Assembly: GCA_934307065.1 (NCBI GenBank)
Contig: CAKRCD010000011.1
Span: 6,057-70,056 of the forward strand
Reading direction: 5' to 3'
Origin: an uncultured Bariatricus sp.
Lineage (GTDB): Bacteria; Bacillota; Clostridia; Lachnospirales; Lachnospiraceae
DNA length: 64,000 bases
In this document: piece by piece, positions 44,345 to 53,131 of the stretch
Position numbering within the stretch: position 1 is the stretch's first letter
Layout of the letters: the number at the start of each line of letters is the position of its first letter
The notes under the pieces: model-generated
Seen by the model: the letters and a program-made list of their open reading frames with translations, nothing else
Databases searched by the model: none
Told to the model about the DNA's origin: nothing
Position numbers and translations under genes: made by a program

Positions 44345-45299
44345 GTGGACAATGTCTGTGATATGCAGTATTCTGATTTTGACGATTTCCGTGTGTGGCT
44401 GTGGCAGCAAAAATCAGAAGTCTATTGCAGAATATGAAAAAGAAAATTACAGTAAGAATTTATATACCGGAAGATTATTTGCAGAAGATTTATGTGTATC
44501 AGAGTCGAATGTAGAACTGGACGGTTATGAGGAAGATACAACTGTGCAGGCGGCAGCTCTTTTTGCTCAGACCGATAAGAATGTATTATATTCCTATTCT
44601 GCCCATAAGAAGGTTTATCCTGCAAGTATTACAAAAATTATGACTGCACTTCTTGCTTTGGAGAATGGTAATCTTGAGGATGAAGTGGTAATCAGTGCTA
44701 ATGCGGATGCTTCCAGTTTTCCAGTGGCAGCGCAGGTGTGTGGGATAAAAAAAGGACAGACATGGACGTTAGAAGCACTTCTGAACGCGTTACTATTATA
44801 TTCGGGAAATGATGTGGCTGTTGCAATTGCAGAGCATATCGGAGGTACGGAGGAGAAATTCGTGCAGATGATGAATGCACGCGCAAAGGAACTGATGGCA
44901 TGTAATACACATTATTGCAATCCACACGGGCTGCATGAAGATGACCATTATACTACGGCATATGACATTTACCTGATTTTTCAGAAGTGTATACAAGATG
45001 AAAGATTTGTAAATCTTATCAATCAGGATGCTTGTACAGTAAGTTATAAAAATGCAGATGGCAGTACTTCTCAGGCAACCTTTCATGCAACGAATTACTA
45101 TGCAAAAGGACTTGCGGAAAAACCGAAGAATGTTACCATTCTTGGCGGAAAAACCGGAACTACGGATGAAGGGGGATATTGTCTTGTCCTTTTGGAAAAA
45201 GATACTGCCGGTAAAGATTATATTTCAATTGTAATGGGAGCGGAGGCAAAGAGTGTGTTATATCAGGATATGACCAGTTTGATCGAAGCAATTCCGTAA
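44328..45299 (+). CDS. D-alanyl-D-alanine carboxypeptidase (S11), putative lipoprotein
   Basis: A 323-residue serine peptidase of family S11. It has SITK (Ser100), SGN (159-161) and KTGT (275-278), the three active-site motifs that trim the terminal D-Ala of wall pentapeptides. The N-terminus is a hydrophobic signal ending VCGC (Cys25), a non-ideal lipobox. The usual C-terminal beta domain of DacA is missing, so it is a short form. It starts inside mgsA (17-base overlap), or at ATG 44352 just past it. There is no strong Shine-Dalgarno, suggesting coupled translation. Confidence 0.9.
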   Translation: MKCTNKWTMSVICSILILTISVCGCGSKNQKSIAEYEKENYSKNLYTGRLFAEDLCVSESNVELDGYEEDTTVQAAALFAQTDKNVLYSYSAHKKVYPASITKIMTALLALENGNLEDEVVISANADASSFPVAAQVCGIKKGQTWTLEALLNALLLYSGNDVAVAIAEHIGGTEEKFVQMMNARAKELMACNTHYCNPHGLHEDDHYTTAYDIYLIFQKCIQDERFVNLINQDACTVSYKNADGSTSQATFHATNYYAKGLAEKPKNVTILGGKTGTTDEGGYCLVLLEKDTAGKDYISIVMGAEAKSVLYQDMTSLIEAIP

Positions 45300-45316
45300 G
45301 AAATGCAAATACAAAC

Positions 45317-45353
45317 AGGAGGGGCATCACGTATGTGCGGTACCCCTCTTCCT
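45317..45353. terminator. Hairpin between convergent genes
   Basis: AGGAGGGG (45317-45324) pairs with CCCCTCTT (45343-45350), with one G-U and an 18-base loop. Only a modest T-rich tail follows (TTCCTTGTGT). It could terminate transcription from either side. Confidence 0.45.
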
Positions 45354-45395
45354 TGTGTAATGTCCGGTAAAAGGTGTGAAAATACATCATCGAAT

Positions 45396-45602
45396 TTATA
45401 GTTCGGACATGCTGTTCATACGTCCGTAAAGACTGATGAGGTAAATACCACAGAGTCCGACAAGTGTGTAGATAATTCGACTAATCCATGTAAGACTTCC
45501 GAATATCCATGCAACTGCATCGAAACAGAAGATGCCGATGAGGAGCCAGTTTATGGCACCAATGATTACAAGAGTTAGAGCGGTATTATCAAACCATTTC
45601 AT
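45396..45602 (-). CDS. DUF378 family small membrane protein
   Basis: A 68-residue protein with two transmembrane helices (ALTLVIIGAINWLLIGIFCF and SRIIYTLVGLCGIYLISLY) and the INWLLIG...D motif of DUF378. The function is unknown across the family. A strong GCAAGGAGGAACAC precedes the ATG. It stands alone on the minus strand, divergent from the radical SAM gene. Confidence 0.88.
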   Translation of the reverse strand: MKWFDNTALTLVIIGAINWLLIGIFCFDAVAWIFGSLTWISRIIYTLVGLCGIYLISLYGRMNSMSEL

Positions 45603-45684
45603 GTTCGTGTTCCTCCTTGCTTAATCTCATTTAATCTCAGAAATAGTATGTACCGAAAATATTTATTTATTCAGGAAAAGAAAA

Positions 45685-46623
45685 ATGTTATATTATGCAT
45701 ATTCAGATTATTTAAAACAAAAATATGGAGAAAAAGTTTATAAATTGCCGATTAATCTTCCAGTTACCTGTCCAAACCGAATCAATGGCAGAGGATGTGC
45801 TTTTTGTGCCGGCGCAGGGACGGGATTTGAGGCAATGAATTCATCAAATGGTATAACGAAGCAGCTTGAAAAGACACAGGAATTGATTATACGTAAATAC
45901 CATGCAAGTAAATACATTGCGTATTTTCAGAATTATACCAATACATTTTTGCCAGTTGAAGAATTTCGTATATATCTTCAGGAAGCTGCTGCATTTCCGA
46001 ATATTGTGGAAATTTCTGTTTCTACAAGACCAGATTGCATTACGAAGGATTATCTGGATGTCATGCAGGAGATAAGAGAACAAACTGGAATTGAAATGAC
46101 AGTAGAACTTGGGCTTCAGACGGCTAATTACCACACACTTGAGAAAATAGACAGGGGACATGGATTGGCAGAATTTATTGATGCAGTGCTCATGATAAAG
46201 CAATATTCAGGCTTCCAGATTTGTACCCATGTAATACTCAATCTTCCCGGAGATACATTTGCGGATGCAAGGGAAACAGCACGAATTCTTACTGCGTTAG
46301 GTGTAGATATTGTGAAGCTCCATTCGCTTTATATTTCACCTGATACAAAATTATATGAATGGTATCAGGAAGACAAGATTACTTTGTGCTCCAAAGAGGA
46401 ATATTTTGAAAGAGTGATTACATTTTTAGAGCAGATTCCTGAGACCGTTGCAGTAGAACGTTTATTTTCGCGTATCCCGGAAAAAGATGCTGTGTTTTCA
46501 AATTGGGGATGCAGCTGGTGGAAACTGAAGGATGAACTTCTTCGAAAAATGGAAACAGAGAATCGTTACCAGGGAAAAGAATGCCATTATTTAAACGGTG
46601 CAGCACTTGGCAGATTGAAATAG
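45685..46623 (+). CDS. TIGR01212-type radical SAM protein (YtqA-like)
   Basis: A 312-residue radical SAM enzyme. The cluster motif is CPNRINGRGCAFCAGAG (Cys-X8-Cys-X2-Cys spacing), the variant typical of the TIGR01212 family, with SVSTRPDCITKDYLDVM and GLQTANYHTLEKIDRGH downstream. The substrate is unestablished; a tRNA or coenzyme role has been suggested. The first residues, YYAYSDYLKQKYGEKVYKL, match family N-termini, fixing ATG 45685, although AGGAAAAG is a weak Shine-Dalgarno. It is followed closely by the HlyD-like gene. Confidence 0.88.
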   Translation: MLYYAYSDYLKQKYGEKVYKLPINLPVTCPNRINGRGCAFCAGAGTGFEAMNSSNGITKQLEKTQELIIRKYHASKYIAYFQNYTNTFLPVEEFRIYLQEAAAFPNIVEISVSTRPDCITKDYLDVMQEIREQTGIEMTVELGLQTANYHTLEKIDRGHGLAEFIDAVLMIKQYSGFQICTHVILNLPGDTFADARETARILTALGVDIVKLHSLYISPDTKLYEWYQEDKITLCSKEEYFERVITFLEQIPETVAVERLFSRIPEKDAVFSNWGCSWWKLKDELLRKMETENRYQGKECHYLNGAALGRLK

Positions 46624-46641
46624 AAAGTGGGAGGTCTTTTC

Positions 46642-48054
46642 ATGGATGAGAATAAAGATGTCGTCAGCATTAAAAAATATAAGAAAAAACCACATTTGAA
46701 TATTGGTGTCATTTTGTTTGGAGTTATCTTTTTTTATTTGATTATCACAATTGTCCTGTATCTCTCCGAGAGCAAGACGGCTGTTTATGAAGTGCGTGAG
46801 GGCAGTATCCTGAAAGATACTTCTTTTACTGGAATTGCTTTGCGGGAAGAAAACGTGGTTTATGCAGAAAAAGCTGGATATGTAAATTATTTCTTTGAAT
46901 CAGGAAAGAAAATTGCGACAGGGAAAAATGCCTATGTACTTACGGCGAATGCCATTTTGGATGACAGTGCACAGGATTCTAATGATGAAGTAAATTTAGG
47001 TGCGGACAACTGGAGCAGCCTTTTGCAGAAAGTACAAGGATTTAATGATAGTTTTAACCAGAATGAGTTTCAGACAGCTAAGACACTCCGGGATGAAACA
47101 AGCACGGTTCTGCAGAATAATACAACGCAGAACAGGGTTGCAAGATTAAATGAGTTCTTAGGAACAGAAGCCGGAAGCGGAGCATCTATATATACATCAA
47201 CGGACGATGGGATTATTTGTTATTCTATTGACGGGTATGAGGGGCTTCGGTCTGGTGATGTGACAGATACGGAGCTTACCAAGAGTAATTATACTAAAAT
47301 TTCACTGGTAAATAATACACAGGTAAAAGCAGGAGACCCGGTATACCGATTAGTGACGAGTGAAGATTGGACACTGGTAATCAAGCTTTCCAAAGATATG
47401 GAAAAATATTTCCTGGATGAAATGGGGGATAAGGAAAGTAAATATGTCAAGCTGCGTTTTGTAAAAGATGACCAGACAGTATGGGGAAATCTGAAAATCT
47501 ATCATTCAGGTACAGATGATGCATACGGATGCATCAGTTTGTCGGATTCTATGATTCGTTATGTAGATGACAGGTATCTGGATGTGGAAGTGATTTTGGA
47601 GGACGAATCAGGACTTAAGATCCCGAAATCAGCGGTTGCAGAGCAGGAATTTTACACAGTGCCAGAAGATTATCTGACAGGTGGTGGTTCGACTTCAAGT
47701 ACGGGTGTTCTGCGTCAGAATTCCAAAAAAGGAACGGTGGAATTTGTGGAAACCAGTATTTTCAGCCGCGATATTGAAAATGGAATTGTTTATTTGCGGA
47801 AAGCTCAGCTTCAGGATGGAGATATTCTTGTAAAGCCGGAATCTACAGAGACAATGACTTTGTCTGAGAAAACCATATTACAGGGTGTTTATAATATTAA
47901 CAAAGGATATGCAGTATTTACGCAGGTAAAGATTTTGTGTGAAAGTGAAGAATACTATATTATCGAAGAAGGAAATAAATATGGTTTATCCAATTATGAC
48001 CATATTGCATTAGATGGAAGTAATATTCGGGAAAATGACATTATCAGTCAATAA
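46642..48054 (+). CDS. HlyD-like membrane-anchored protein beside sepF
   Basis: A 470-residue protein, ATG 46642 behind GGGAGG. A cytoplasmic N-terminus of about 22 residues is followed by one transmembrane helix (LNIGVILFGVIFFYLIITIV). Then comes an extracellular part resembling HlyD/AcrA adaptors (lipoyl-like half SFTGIALREENVVYAEKAGYV, later KAGDPVYRLVTSEDWTLVIKL). No ABC exporter or RND gene is near. Its place just before yggS-sepF suggests an envelope or division role in this lineage (inference). It starts 18 bases after the radical SAM gene. Confidence 0.75.
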   Translation: MDENKDVVSIKKYKKKPHLNIGVILFGVIFFYLIITIVLYLSESKTAVYEVREGSILKDTSFTGIALREENVVYAEKAGYVNYFFESGKKIATGKNAYVLTANAILDDSAQDSNDEVNLGADNWSSLLQKVQGFNDSFNQNEFQTAKTLRDETSTVLQNNTTQNRVARLNEFLGTEAGSGASIYTSTDDGIICYSIDGYEGLRSGDVTDTELTKSNYTKISLVNNTQVKAGDPVYRLVTSEDWTLVIKLSKDMEKYFLDEMGDKESKYVKLRFVKDDQTVWGNLKIYHSGTDDAYGCISLSDSMIRYVDDRYLDVEVILEDESGLKIPKSAVAEQEFYTVPEDYLTGGGSTSSTGVLRQNSKKGTVEFVETSIFSRDIENGIVYLRKAQLQDGDILVKPESTETMTLSEKTILQGVYNINKGYAVFTQVKILCESEEYYIIEEGNKYGLSNYDHIALDGSNIRENDIISQ

Positions 48055-48066
48055 GGAGATGGGACA

Positions 48067-48759
48067 ATGATAACGGAAAATTTACAGGATGTAGAGAAAA
48101 GGATTGTTGCAGCGTGTGAACGTGTTGGCAGAAAGCGAGAAGAAGTAACGCTTGTAGCAGTCAGCAAAACAAAACCAATTGAAATGCTGCAGGAAGCTTA
48201 CGAAGCAGGCTCTAGATATTTTGGTGAAAATAAAGTACAGGAGCTGGTGGACAAATATGAAGTAATGCCGAAAGATATTCACTGGCAGATGATTGGACAT
48301 CTGCAGAGAAATAAGGTAAAATATATCGTTGATAAAGTAGATATGATTCATTCGGTGGATTCCATCCGTCTGGCAGAAGAAATTGACAAAGAAGCTGCTA
48401 AAAAGGGTGTGATTGTAAATATTCTGTTAGAAGTTAATATGGCTAAGGAAGATACAAAATTTGGACTTATGCCGGAGGATGTGATGGATTTTGTGGGTGA
48501 AATTGTCAGATTTGAGAATATCAGAGTACAAGGATTGATGACAATAGCACCATTTGTAGATAATCCGGAAGAAAATCGTAAATATTTTGCTAACTTAAAA
48601 AAATTATCTGTTGACATTGCAAAGAAAAGAGTGAATAATGTTAATATGAGTGTTCTTTCGATGGGGATGACCAATGATTTTGAAGTTGCGATTGAAGAAG
48701 GAGCAACGATGGTTCGTGTGGGAACCGCGATTTTTGGCAGGCGAAATTATATTCAGTAG
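48067..48759 (+). CDS. yggS: YggS-family pyridoxal phosphate homeostasis protein
   Basis: A 230-residue PLP-binding TIM-barrel protein without known catalysis. TLVAVSKTKPIEMLQEAY holds the PLP lysine. FGENKVQELVDKYE, IHWQMIGHLQRNKVKYI, and VLSMGMTNDFEVAIEEGATMVRVGTAIFG follow. It buffers free PLP; the B. subtilis homologue YlmE stands upstream of sepF (YlmF), the same arrangement as here. AAGGAGATGGGACA precedes the ATG. Confidence 0.94.
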   Translation: MITENLQDVEKRIVAACERVGRKREEVTLVAVSKTKPIEMLQEAYEAGSRYFGENKVQELVDKYEVMPKDIHWQMIGHLQRNKVKYIVDKVDMIHSVDSIRLAEEIDKEAAKKGVIVNILLEVNMAKEDTKFGLMPEDVMDFVGEIVRFENIRVQGLMTIAPFVDNPEENRKYFANLKKLSVDIAKKRVNNVNMSVLSMGMTNDFEVAIEEGATMVRVGTAIFGRRNYIQ

Positions 48760-48790
48760 ATTAATTGTACAACAGATAGGAGTGTAAAAA

Positions 48791-49333
48791 ATGGGTGTTT
48801 TAGATAAGTTTTTGGATGTAATCAAATTATCAGATGATGAGTATGATGATGACGATTTCTTTGAAGATGATGATTTTGACGACGATTACGAAGAGGAAAA
48901 GCCAAAAAAAGGACTCTTCAAGAGAGAAAAGCCGTCTTATGATATGGATGAAGAGGAAGAAGAATATGAGCCGAAGAGAAGCGGACGTGCAAATAACAGC
49001 AAGGTTACACCGATGCGTCAGCCGGCAAGAAGGAGTGCTCCAGCAATGGAAGTATGTGTAATTAAGCCGAATAATATGGAAGACAGCAGAGAAATTACAG
49101 AAACGCTTCTTGGAGGACGGACTGTGATTTTAAATCTTGAAGGACTGGATTTGGAAGATGCACAGAGAATTATTGACTTCATTTCCGGTGCAACATTTGC
49201 AATTGATGGTAACCTTCAGAAAATTTCTAACAGTATTTTCCTTGTTACTCCTGCGAATGTAGATATTTCCGGTGATTTACAGGATTTACTTGGTTCCTCT
49301 TTAGGTGCACCGGCAATTCAGAATCGTTACTAA
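48791..49333 (+). CDS. sepF: Cell division protein SepF
   Basis: A 180-residue SepF. An N-terminal amphipathic helix (GVLDKFLDVIKL) targets the membrane. An Asp/Glu-rich disordered linker (residues about 15-80) follows, then the conserved domain (VCVIKPNNMEDSREI, then GRTVILNLEGLDLEDAQRIIDFISGA). It anchors FtsZ to the membrane and aligns the ring. It lies between yggS and ylmH, as in B. subtilis. GATAGGAGTGTAAAAA precedes the ATG. Confidence 0.95.
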   Translation: MGVLDKFLDVIKLSDDEYDDDDFFEDDDFDDDYEEEKPKKGLFKREKPSYDMDEEEEEYEPKRSGRANNSKVTPMRQPARRSAPAMEVCVIKPNNMEDSREITETLLGGRTVILNLEGLDLEDAQRIIDFISGATFAIDGNLQKISNSIFLVTPANVDISGDLQDLLGSSLGAPAIQNRY

Positions 49334-49367
49334 GCTGACAGTCGGTTTTATATGGTGGGAAACGAGA

Positions 49368-50144
49368 ATGGAAAAAGAAGAGACTTTGTTGCGTAAGCGT
49401 TTTGTAGAATTATCCAATACAGCTTATCAGCGTGGAATTACAACTTACTCAGATTTCCTGAATTTGAATGAACTTAATATTTTACATACTACGCCAAAGG
49501 ATTTATTTCCGGTTCCATACCGTACCTTTGGCGGGTATATTCAATCCGAGCGTCAGATGGCTGCATTTCTACCTGATGCTTTTTCTTTGTATATGGAGGA
49601 GAAAGAAATACACCAGATGTACCCTATGCAGATTCTGAAGATTACACCGGTTCACGCAAAATTTGCGGAGGAACTTGGGCATAGAGATTATCTGGGGGCA
49701 CTTTTGAATTTGGGAATTGAACGTACAAAAATTGGAGATATACTGGTACAGGAAAAAACAGCGTATGTATTTGTCCATGAATCTATGGCAGACTTTCTGG
49801 TAAAAGAACTGGTAAAGGTGCGACATACGGTTGTGCTTCCGTCCATAGAGGATTCGGCAGATTTTGTATATGAGCCCAAATTCGAAGTCATCAGGGGAAC
49901 GGTTTCTTCTGTTCGGTTGGATGCTCTGTTATCTTTAGCGTTCCAGTCCTCCAGAAGCAAACTGACACCGCTGATTGAGGGCGGCAGAGTGTATGTAAAT
50001 GGAAAACTGATTACAAGTAATGCGTACCGTGTGAAGGATAATGATATTATTTCTGTCCGTGGAATGGGTAGATTTCAGTTTAAAGAAATTGTATCCCAGA
50101 CCAAAAAGGGACGATATTGTATTGAATTGTACAAATATGTGTAA
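49368..50144 (+). CDS. ylmH: YlmH-like S4-domain RNA-binding protein
   Basis: A 258-residue protein. The C-terminal S4 domain is visible in SVRLDALLSLAFQSSRSKLTPLIEGGRVYVNG (residues about 185-220). The N-terminal YlmH region includes LSGG-type GYIQSERQMAAFLPD and HRDYLGALLNLGIERTKIGDI. YlmH acts in ribosome quality control or division-associated RNA binding. The ATG at 49368 is taken although the Shine-Dalgarno is poor (GGTGGGAAACGAG); upstream in-frame codons overlap sepF. Followed after 10 bases by lspA. Confidence 0.88.
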   Translation: MEKEETLLRKRFVELSNTAYQRGITTYSDFLNLNELNILHTTPKDLFPVPYRTFGGYIQSERQMAAFLPDAFSLYMEEKEIHQMYPMQILKITPVHAKFAEELGHRDYLGALLNLGIERTKIGDILVQEKTAYVFVHESMADFLVKELVKVRHTVVLPSIEDSADFVYEPKFEVIRGTVSSVRLDALLSLAFQSSRSKLTPLIEGGRVYVNGKLITSNAYRVKDNDIISVRGMGRFQFKEIVSQTKKGRYCIELYKYV

Positions 50145-50154
50145 AAAGGAGAAC

Positions 50155-50673
50155 ATGATGGAAAAATATACGAAAACCAAGGAGTGCATTTGGGCAATTT
50201 TGTGTGTAATCGTTCTGACTGCTTTTGACCAGTTTACAAAATTGCTTGCACTTAGACAGTTAAAAGGAAATGAGCCGTTTGTTCTATGGAAGGGTGTATT
50301 TGAACTTCATTATCTGGAAAATCGTGGTGCGGCTTTTGGAATTTTACAAAATCAGCAGATTTTTTTCGTGTGCATTACCATTATTATGGTAATAGTGATT
50401 GGCGCAGGCTTTTGGCGGACTCCAAAGGATAAGAAATTCTTGCCAATGAAGATTACGCTTGTATTTTTGCTTTCCGGAGCAATCGGGAATTTTATAGATC
50501 GGATGATCCGGGGCTTTGTGGTTGATTTCTTTTATTTCAGTTTAATTGATTTCCCAATTTTTAATGTGGCAGATATTTACGTGACAGTCAGCTTTGTGGT
50601 TCTGGCTGTACTGATACTCTTTGTATACAAAGAAGAGGACTTGGCAGTCTATACGCCAAAAAAGAAAAAATAA
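50155..50673 (+). CDS. lspA: Lipoprotein signal peptidase
   Basis: A 172-residue aspartyl signal peptidase II with four membrane helices. ENRGAAFGIL, GAIGNFIDRMIRGFVVDFFYF and FNVADIYVTV are the conserved blocks, with catalytic Asp124 and Asp140. It removes signal peptides from prolipoproteins such as the one encoded at 21371. The ATG at 50155 or the adjacent one at 50158 follows AAAAAGGAGAAC. The frame can be extended upstream inside ylmH, but that reading is spurious. Confidence 0.94.
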   Translation: MMEKYTKTKECIWAILCVIVLTAFDQFTKLLALRQLKGNEPFVLWKGVFELHYLENRGAAFGILQNQQIFFVCITIIMVIVIGAGFWRTPKDKKFLPMKITLVFLLSGAIGNFIDRMIRGFVVDFFYFSLIDFPIFNVADIYVTVSFVVLAVLILFVYKEEDLAVYTPKKKK

Positions 50674-50690
50674 AAGAAAAGGTAGAATTC

Positions 50691-51602
50691 ATGAAGATTC
50701 AGGAATTTCAAGTAGAAACAGAAACGAACGAACGAATTGATAAATTCTTGTCTGTTCAGATGGAAGAGCTGTCGCGCTCTTATGTGCAGAAACTCATTAA
50801 AGATGGTAATGTAAAGGTTGATGGAAAAGCAGTAAAGGCAAATTACAAACTGAGTTATGATGAATGGATTCAGGTCACAATTCCAGATCTTACAGCACCA
50901 GATATTGTGCCGGAAAACATTCCGTTGGATATTTTATATGAGGATGAGGATATTCTGATTGTAAATAAACCAAAGGGAATGGTTGTTCATCCTGCTGCAG
51001 GGCATTACAGCGGAACGTTGGTAAATGCATTGATGTATTATTGTGGAAACTGTCTGTCAGGAATTAACGGTGTTATGCGGCCGGGAATTGTTCATCGAAT
51101 TGACATGGACACAACAGGTTCTCTTTTAGTATGTAAAAATGATTTTGCACATCAGAATTTGGCAGAGCAGCTGAAAGTACATTCTATAAAACGGGTGTAT
51201 CATGCAATTGTGCATGGAAACATCAAAGAAGACAGTGGAACCATAAATGAACCGATTGGCAGGAATCCTACGGAGCGGAAAAAAATGTGTGTCAATCATC
51301 AAAACGGAAGAGAAGCAGTTACACATTATAAAGTGTTGGAACGCTTTGGTAATTATACCTATATTGCCTGCAAGTTAGAAACAGGAAGAACTCACCAAAT
51401 CAGAGTACATATGGCAAGTATTCATCATCCGTTGCTTGGTGATCGGGTATATGGTCCGCAGAAATGTCCGTTTCCGGAATTACAAGGTCAGACGCTTCAT
51501 GCGAAAGTCCTTGGAATTACTCATCCAAGGACAGGAGAATATTTGGAGGTAGATGCACCGCTTCCAGTATACTTTGAAAGATTGCTTCAAAAGTTAAGAT
51601 AA
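50691..51602 (+). CDS. RluD-like 23S rRNA pseudouridine synthase
   Basis: A 303-residue RluA-family synthase. It has an N-terminal S4 domain (ERIDKFLSVQMEELSRSYVQ) and the catalytic domain with VHRIDMDTTGSLLVCKN, Asp138 being the catalytic residue. GRTHQIRVHMASIHHPLLGD follows. lspA followed by an rluD-like gene is the standard Firmicutes order (B. subtilis YlyB). The exact uridine targeted is not determinable from sequence. GAAAAGGTAGAATTC precedes the ATG. Confidence 0.93.
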   Translation: MKIQEFQVETETNERIDKFLSVQMEELSRSYVQKLIKDGNVKVDGKAVKANYKLSYDEWIQVTIPDLTAPDIVPENIPLDILYEDEDILIVNKPKGMVVHPAAGHYSGTLVNALMYYCGNCLSGINGVMRPGIVHRIDMDTTGSLLVCKNDFAHQNLAEQLKVHSIKRVYHAIVHGNIKEDSGTINEPIGRNPTERKKMCVNHQNGREAVTHYKVLERFGNYTYIACKLETGRTHQIRVHMASIHHPLLGDRVYGPQKCPFPELQGQTLHAKVLGITHPRTGEYLEVDAPLPVYFERLLQKLR

Positions 51603-51643
51603 AATTAAAATTTGAGAGAAATTGAATAAAAAACGTAAATTTG

Positions 51644-51672
51644 TATACATTTTTCTCATTATAGGATATAAT
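51644..51672 (+). promoter_or_regulatory. Promoter of the cytidylate-kinase-like gene
   Basis: TATACA (51644-51649), 17 bases, then a perfect TATAAT (51667-51672). The expected start of transcription, about 51679, falls on the first arm of the inverted repeat listed next. Confidence 0.55.
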
Positions 51673-51677
51673 ATATC

Positions 51678-51700
51678 TGTACATATTGTATTTATGTACA
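51678..51700. repeat. Perfect 8-bp inverted repeat at the presumed transcription start
   Basis: TGTACATA (51678-51685), a 7-base spacer, TATGTACA (51693-51700). It lies just downstream of the -10 box and upstream of the Shine-Dalgarno AAGGAG (51705-51710). It could be an operator or a 5'-leader hairpin. Confidence 0.8.
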
Positions 51701-51720
51701 TGATAAGGAGCGTGATGATT

Positions 51721-52365
51721 ATGAGTAAAACAAATATGATTATTACAATAGGACGCCAGTTTGGAAGCGGTGGAAGAGAAATTGGTATGAAGCTGGCAAA
51801 GGATTTGGATATCGGATTTTACGATAAAGAGATGTTAGAAAGAGCATCAAAAGACAGTGGAATCTGTAAAGAATTGTTTGAAACTCATGATGAGAAACCA
51901 ACCAGCAGTTTTTTGTATTCGCTGGTAATGGACACATATTCTATGGGATATTCTTCTAGTACATATACAGATATGCCGCTGAATCATAAGGTATTTCTGG
52001 CACAGTTCGAAGCAATTAAGAAAATCGCAGAGGAAGGTCCATGTGTATTGGTAGGACGTTGTGCAGATTATGCCCTAGAATCCTACGAGAATGTATTGAA
52101 CGTATTTATTCGTGCAGATTTGGAAAGCCGTATCCGCAGAATCGCAAGAGATACAGATTCAACCGATGCTAAGGCAAAAGATTTAATTATCAAACAGGAC
52201 AAAAAGAGAGCAAGCTATTATAACTATTATACCAATAAAAGATGGGGGGATGCAGAAAGCTATGATCTCTGCCTGAACAGTTCTAAGTTAGGAATTGACG
52301 GCACAGTAGAAGCAATCAAAGATGTGCTTGCAAGATGTGAAACAGCAGGAAAAGTTGTTTTGTAA
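51721..52365 (+). CDS. Cytidylate kinase-like family protein
   Basis: A 214-residue P-loop protein. MIITIGRQFGSGGREIGMKLA resembles the nucleotide-binding start of cytidylate kinase. GFYDKEMLERASKDSG, GPCVLVGRCADYAL, then YYNYYTNKRWGDAESYDLCLNSS belong to the AAA_26/cytidylate-kinase-like family common in Clostridia, distinct from housekeeping Cmk. The substrate is unknown. ATGs at 51715 and 51721 are both possible after AAGGAG. It is monocistronic: its own promoter with an inverted repeat before it, a terminator after. Confidence 0.85.
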   Translation: MSKTNMIITIGRQFGSGGREIGMKLAKDLDIGFYDKEMLERASKDSGICKELFETHDEKPTSSFLYSLVMDTYSMGYSSSTYTDMPLNHKVFLAQFEAIKKIAEEGPCVLVGRCADYALESYENVLNVFIRADLESRIRRIARDTDSTDAKAKDLIIKQDKKRASYYNYYTNKRWGDAESYDLCLNSSKLGIDGTVEAIKDVLARCETAGKVVL

Positions 52366-52409
52366 TTGAGGTTTATTTAAAAAAATGATTGTAATATCAG
52401 ACATAAAAT

Positions 52410-52432
52410 GGGGCGGAGCGATCCGCCCTTTT
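52410..52432 (+). terminator. Terminator after the cytidylate-kinase-like gene
   Basis: GGGCGGA (52411-52417), loop GCGA, TCCGCCC (52422-52428), then TTTTG. A perfect GC-rich 7-bp stem. Confidence 0.9.
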
Positions 52433-52594
52433 GTATAGTGAAATGGTAATGACATTCATACTTGAGAAGGAGAATTTTATATACCAGAAAATACAAGAAA
52501 TGATTGCCCAACCAGTTTGAAAATGGTAAGATATATCCGGTAAGAATTATACAAATAAGAGATTTTATAGAATGGAAAAGAGGATATAGATAGA

Positions 52595-53041
52595 ATGAAG
52601 TTTGTAATTCAGAGAGTGACAGAAGCCAATGTGAAGGTAGATAATAAAATAATCGGTGAGATTGGCAAAGGATTTATGGTACTAATCGGTGTGGGTCAGG
52701 AAGATACCAAAGAAATTGCCGATAAAATGATAAAAAAGATGGTCGGATTGCGTATTTTTGAAGATGAAAATGGTAAAACCAATTTATCACTTGCTGATGT
52801 AAACGGCCAGTTATTACTGATTTCTCAATTTACACTTTATGCAAACTGTAAAAAAGGAAACCGCCCAAGTTTTATTGAGGCAGGCGCACCGGATATGGCA
52901 AATGAGATGTATGAGTATATCATCAGTGAATGTAAAAAATCAGTTCCGGTGGTTGAAAGAGGTTGCTTTGGAGCTGACATGAAGGTATCCCTGGTCAATG
53001 ATGGTCCATTCACAATTGTTCTGGATTCTGATAAGTTATAA
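52595..53041 (+). CDS. dtd: D-aminoacyl-tRNA deacylase
   Basis: A 148-residue Dtd. Diagnostic motifs are [53 protein letters not shown] (which supplies the SQFTL and NxP-type active-site elements) and [21 protein letters not shown]. It hydrolyses D-amino acids, and glycine on tRNA-Ala, from mischarged tRNAs. That is plausibly useful in a glycine-fermenting cell, but this link is speculation. GAAAAGAGGATATAG precedes the ATG, and pepV follows after 90 bases. Confidence 0.96.
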   Translation: MKFVIQRVTEANVKVDNKIIGEIGKGFMVLIGVGQEDTKEIADKMIKKMVGLRIFEDENGKTNLSLADVNGQLLLISQFTLYANCKKGNRPSFIEAGAPDMANEMYEYIISECKKSVPVVERGCFGADMKVSLVNDGPFTIVLDSDKL

Positions 53042-53131
53042 ATGGGATAAATCATAAATAAAAAGAAGAGAATTATCAAAAAAGAGTTATCCAATAAGAA
53101 TAAGATGAAAATGAGAAAAGGAGAATCAAAT

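Noticed and set aside
52464..52521. Shine-Dalgarno-like GAGAAGGAG followed by a short frame with ATA as first codon
   Set aside because: There is no valid start codon, only 14 codons and no conservation evidence. It may be a dead leader peptide but is not supported.
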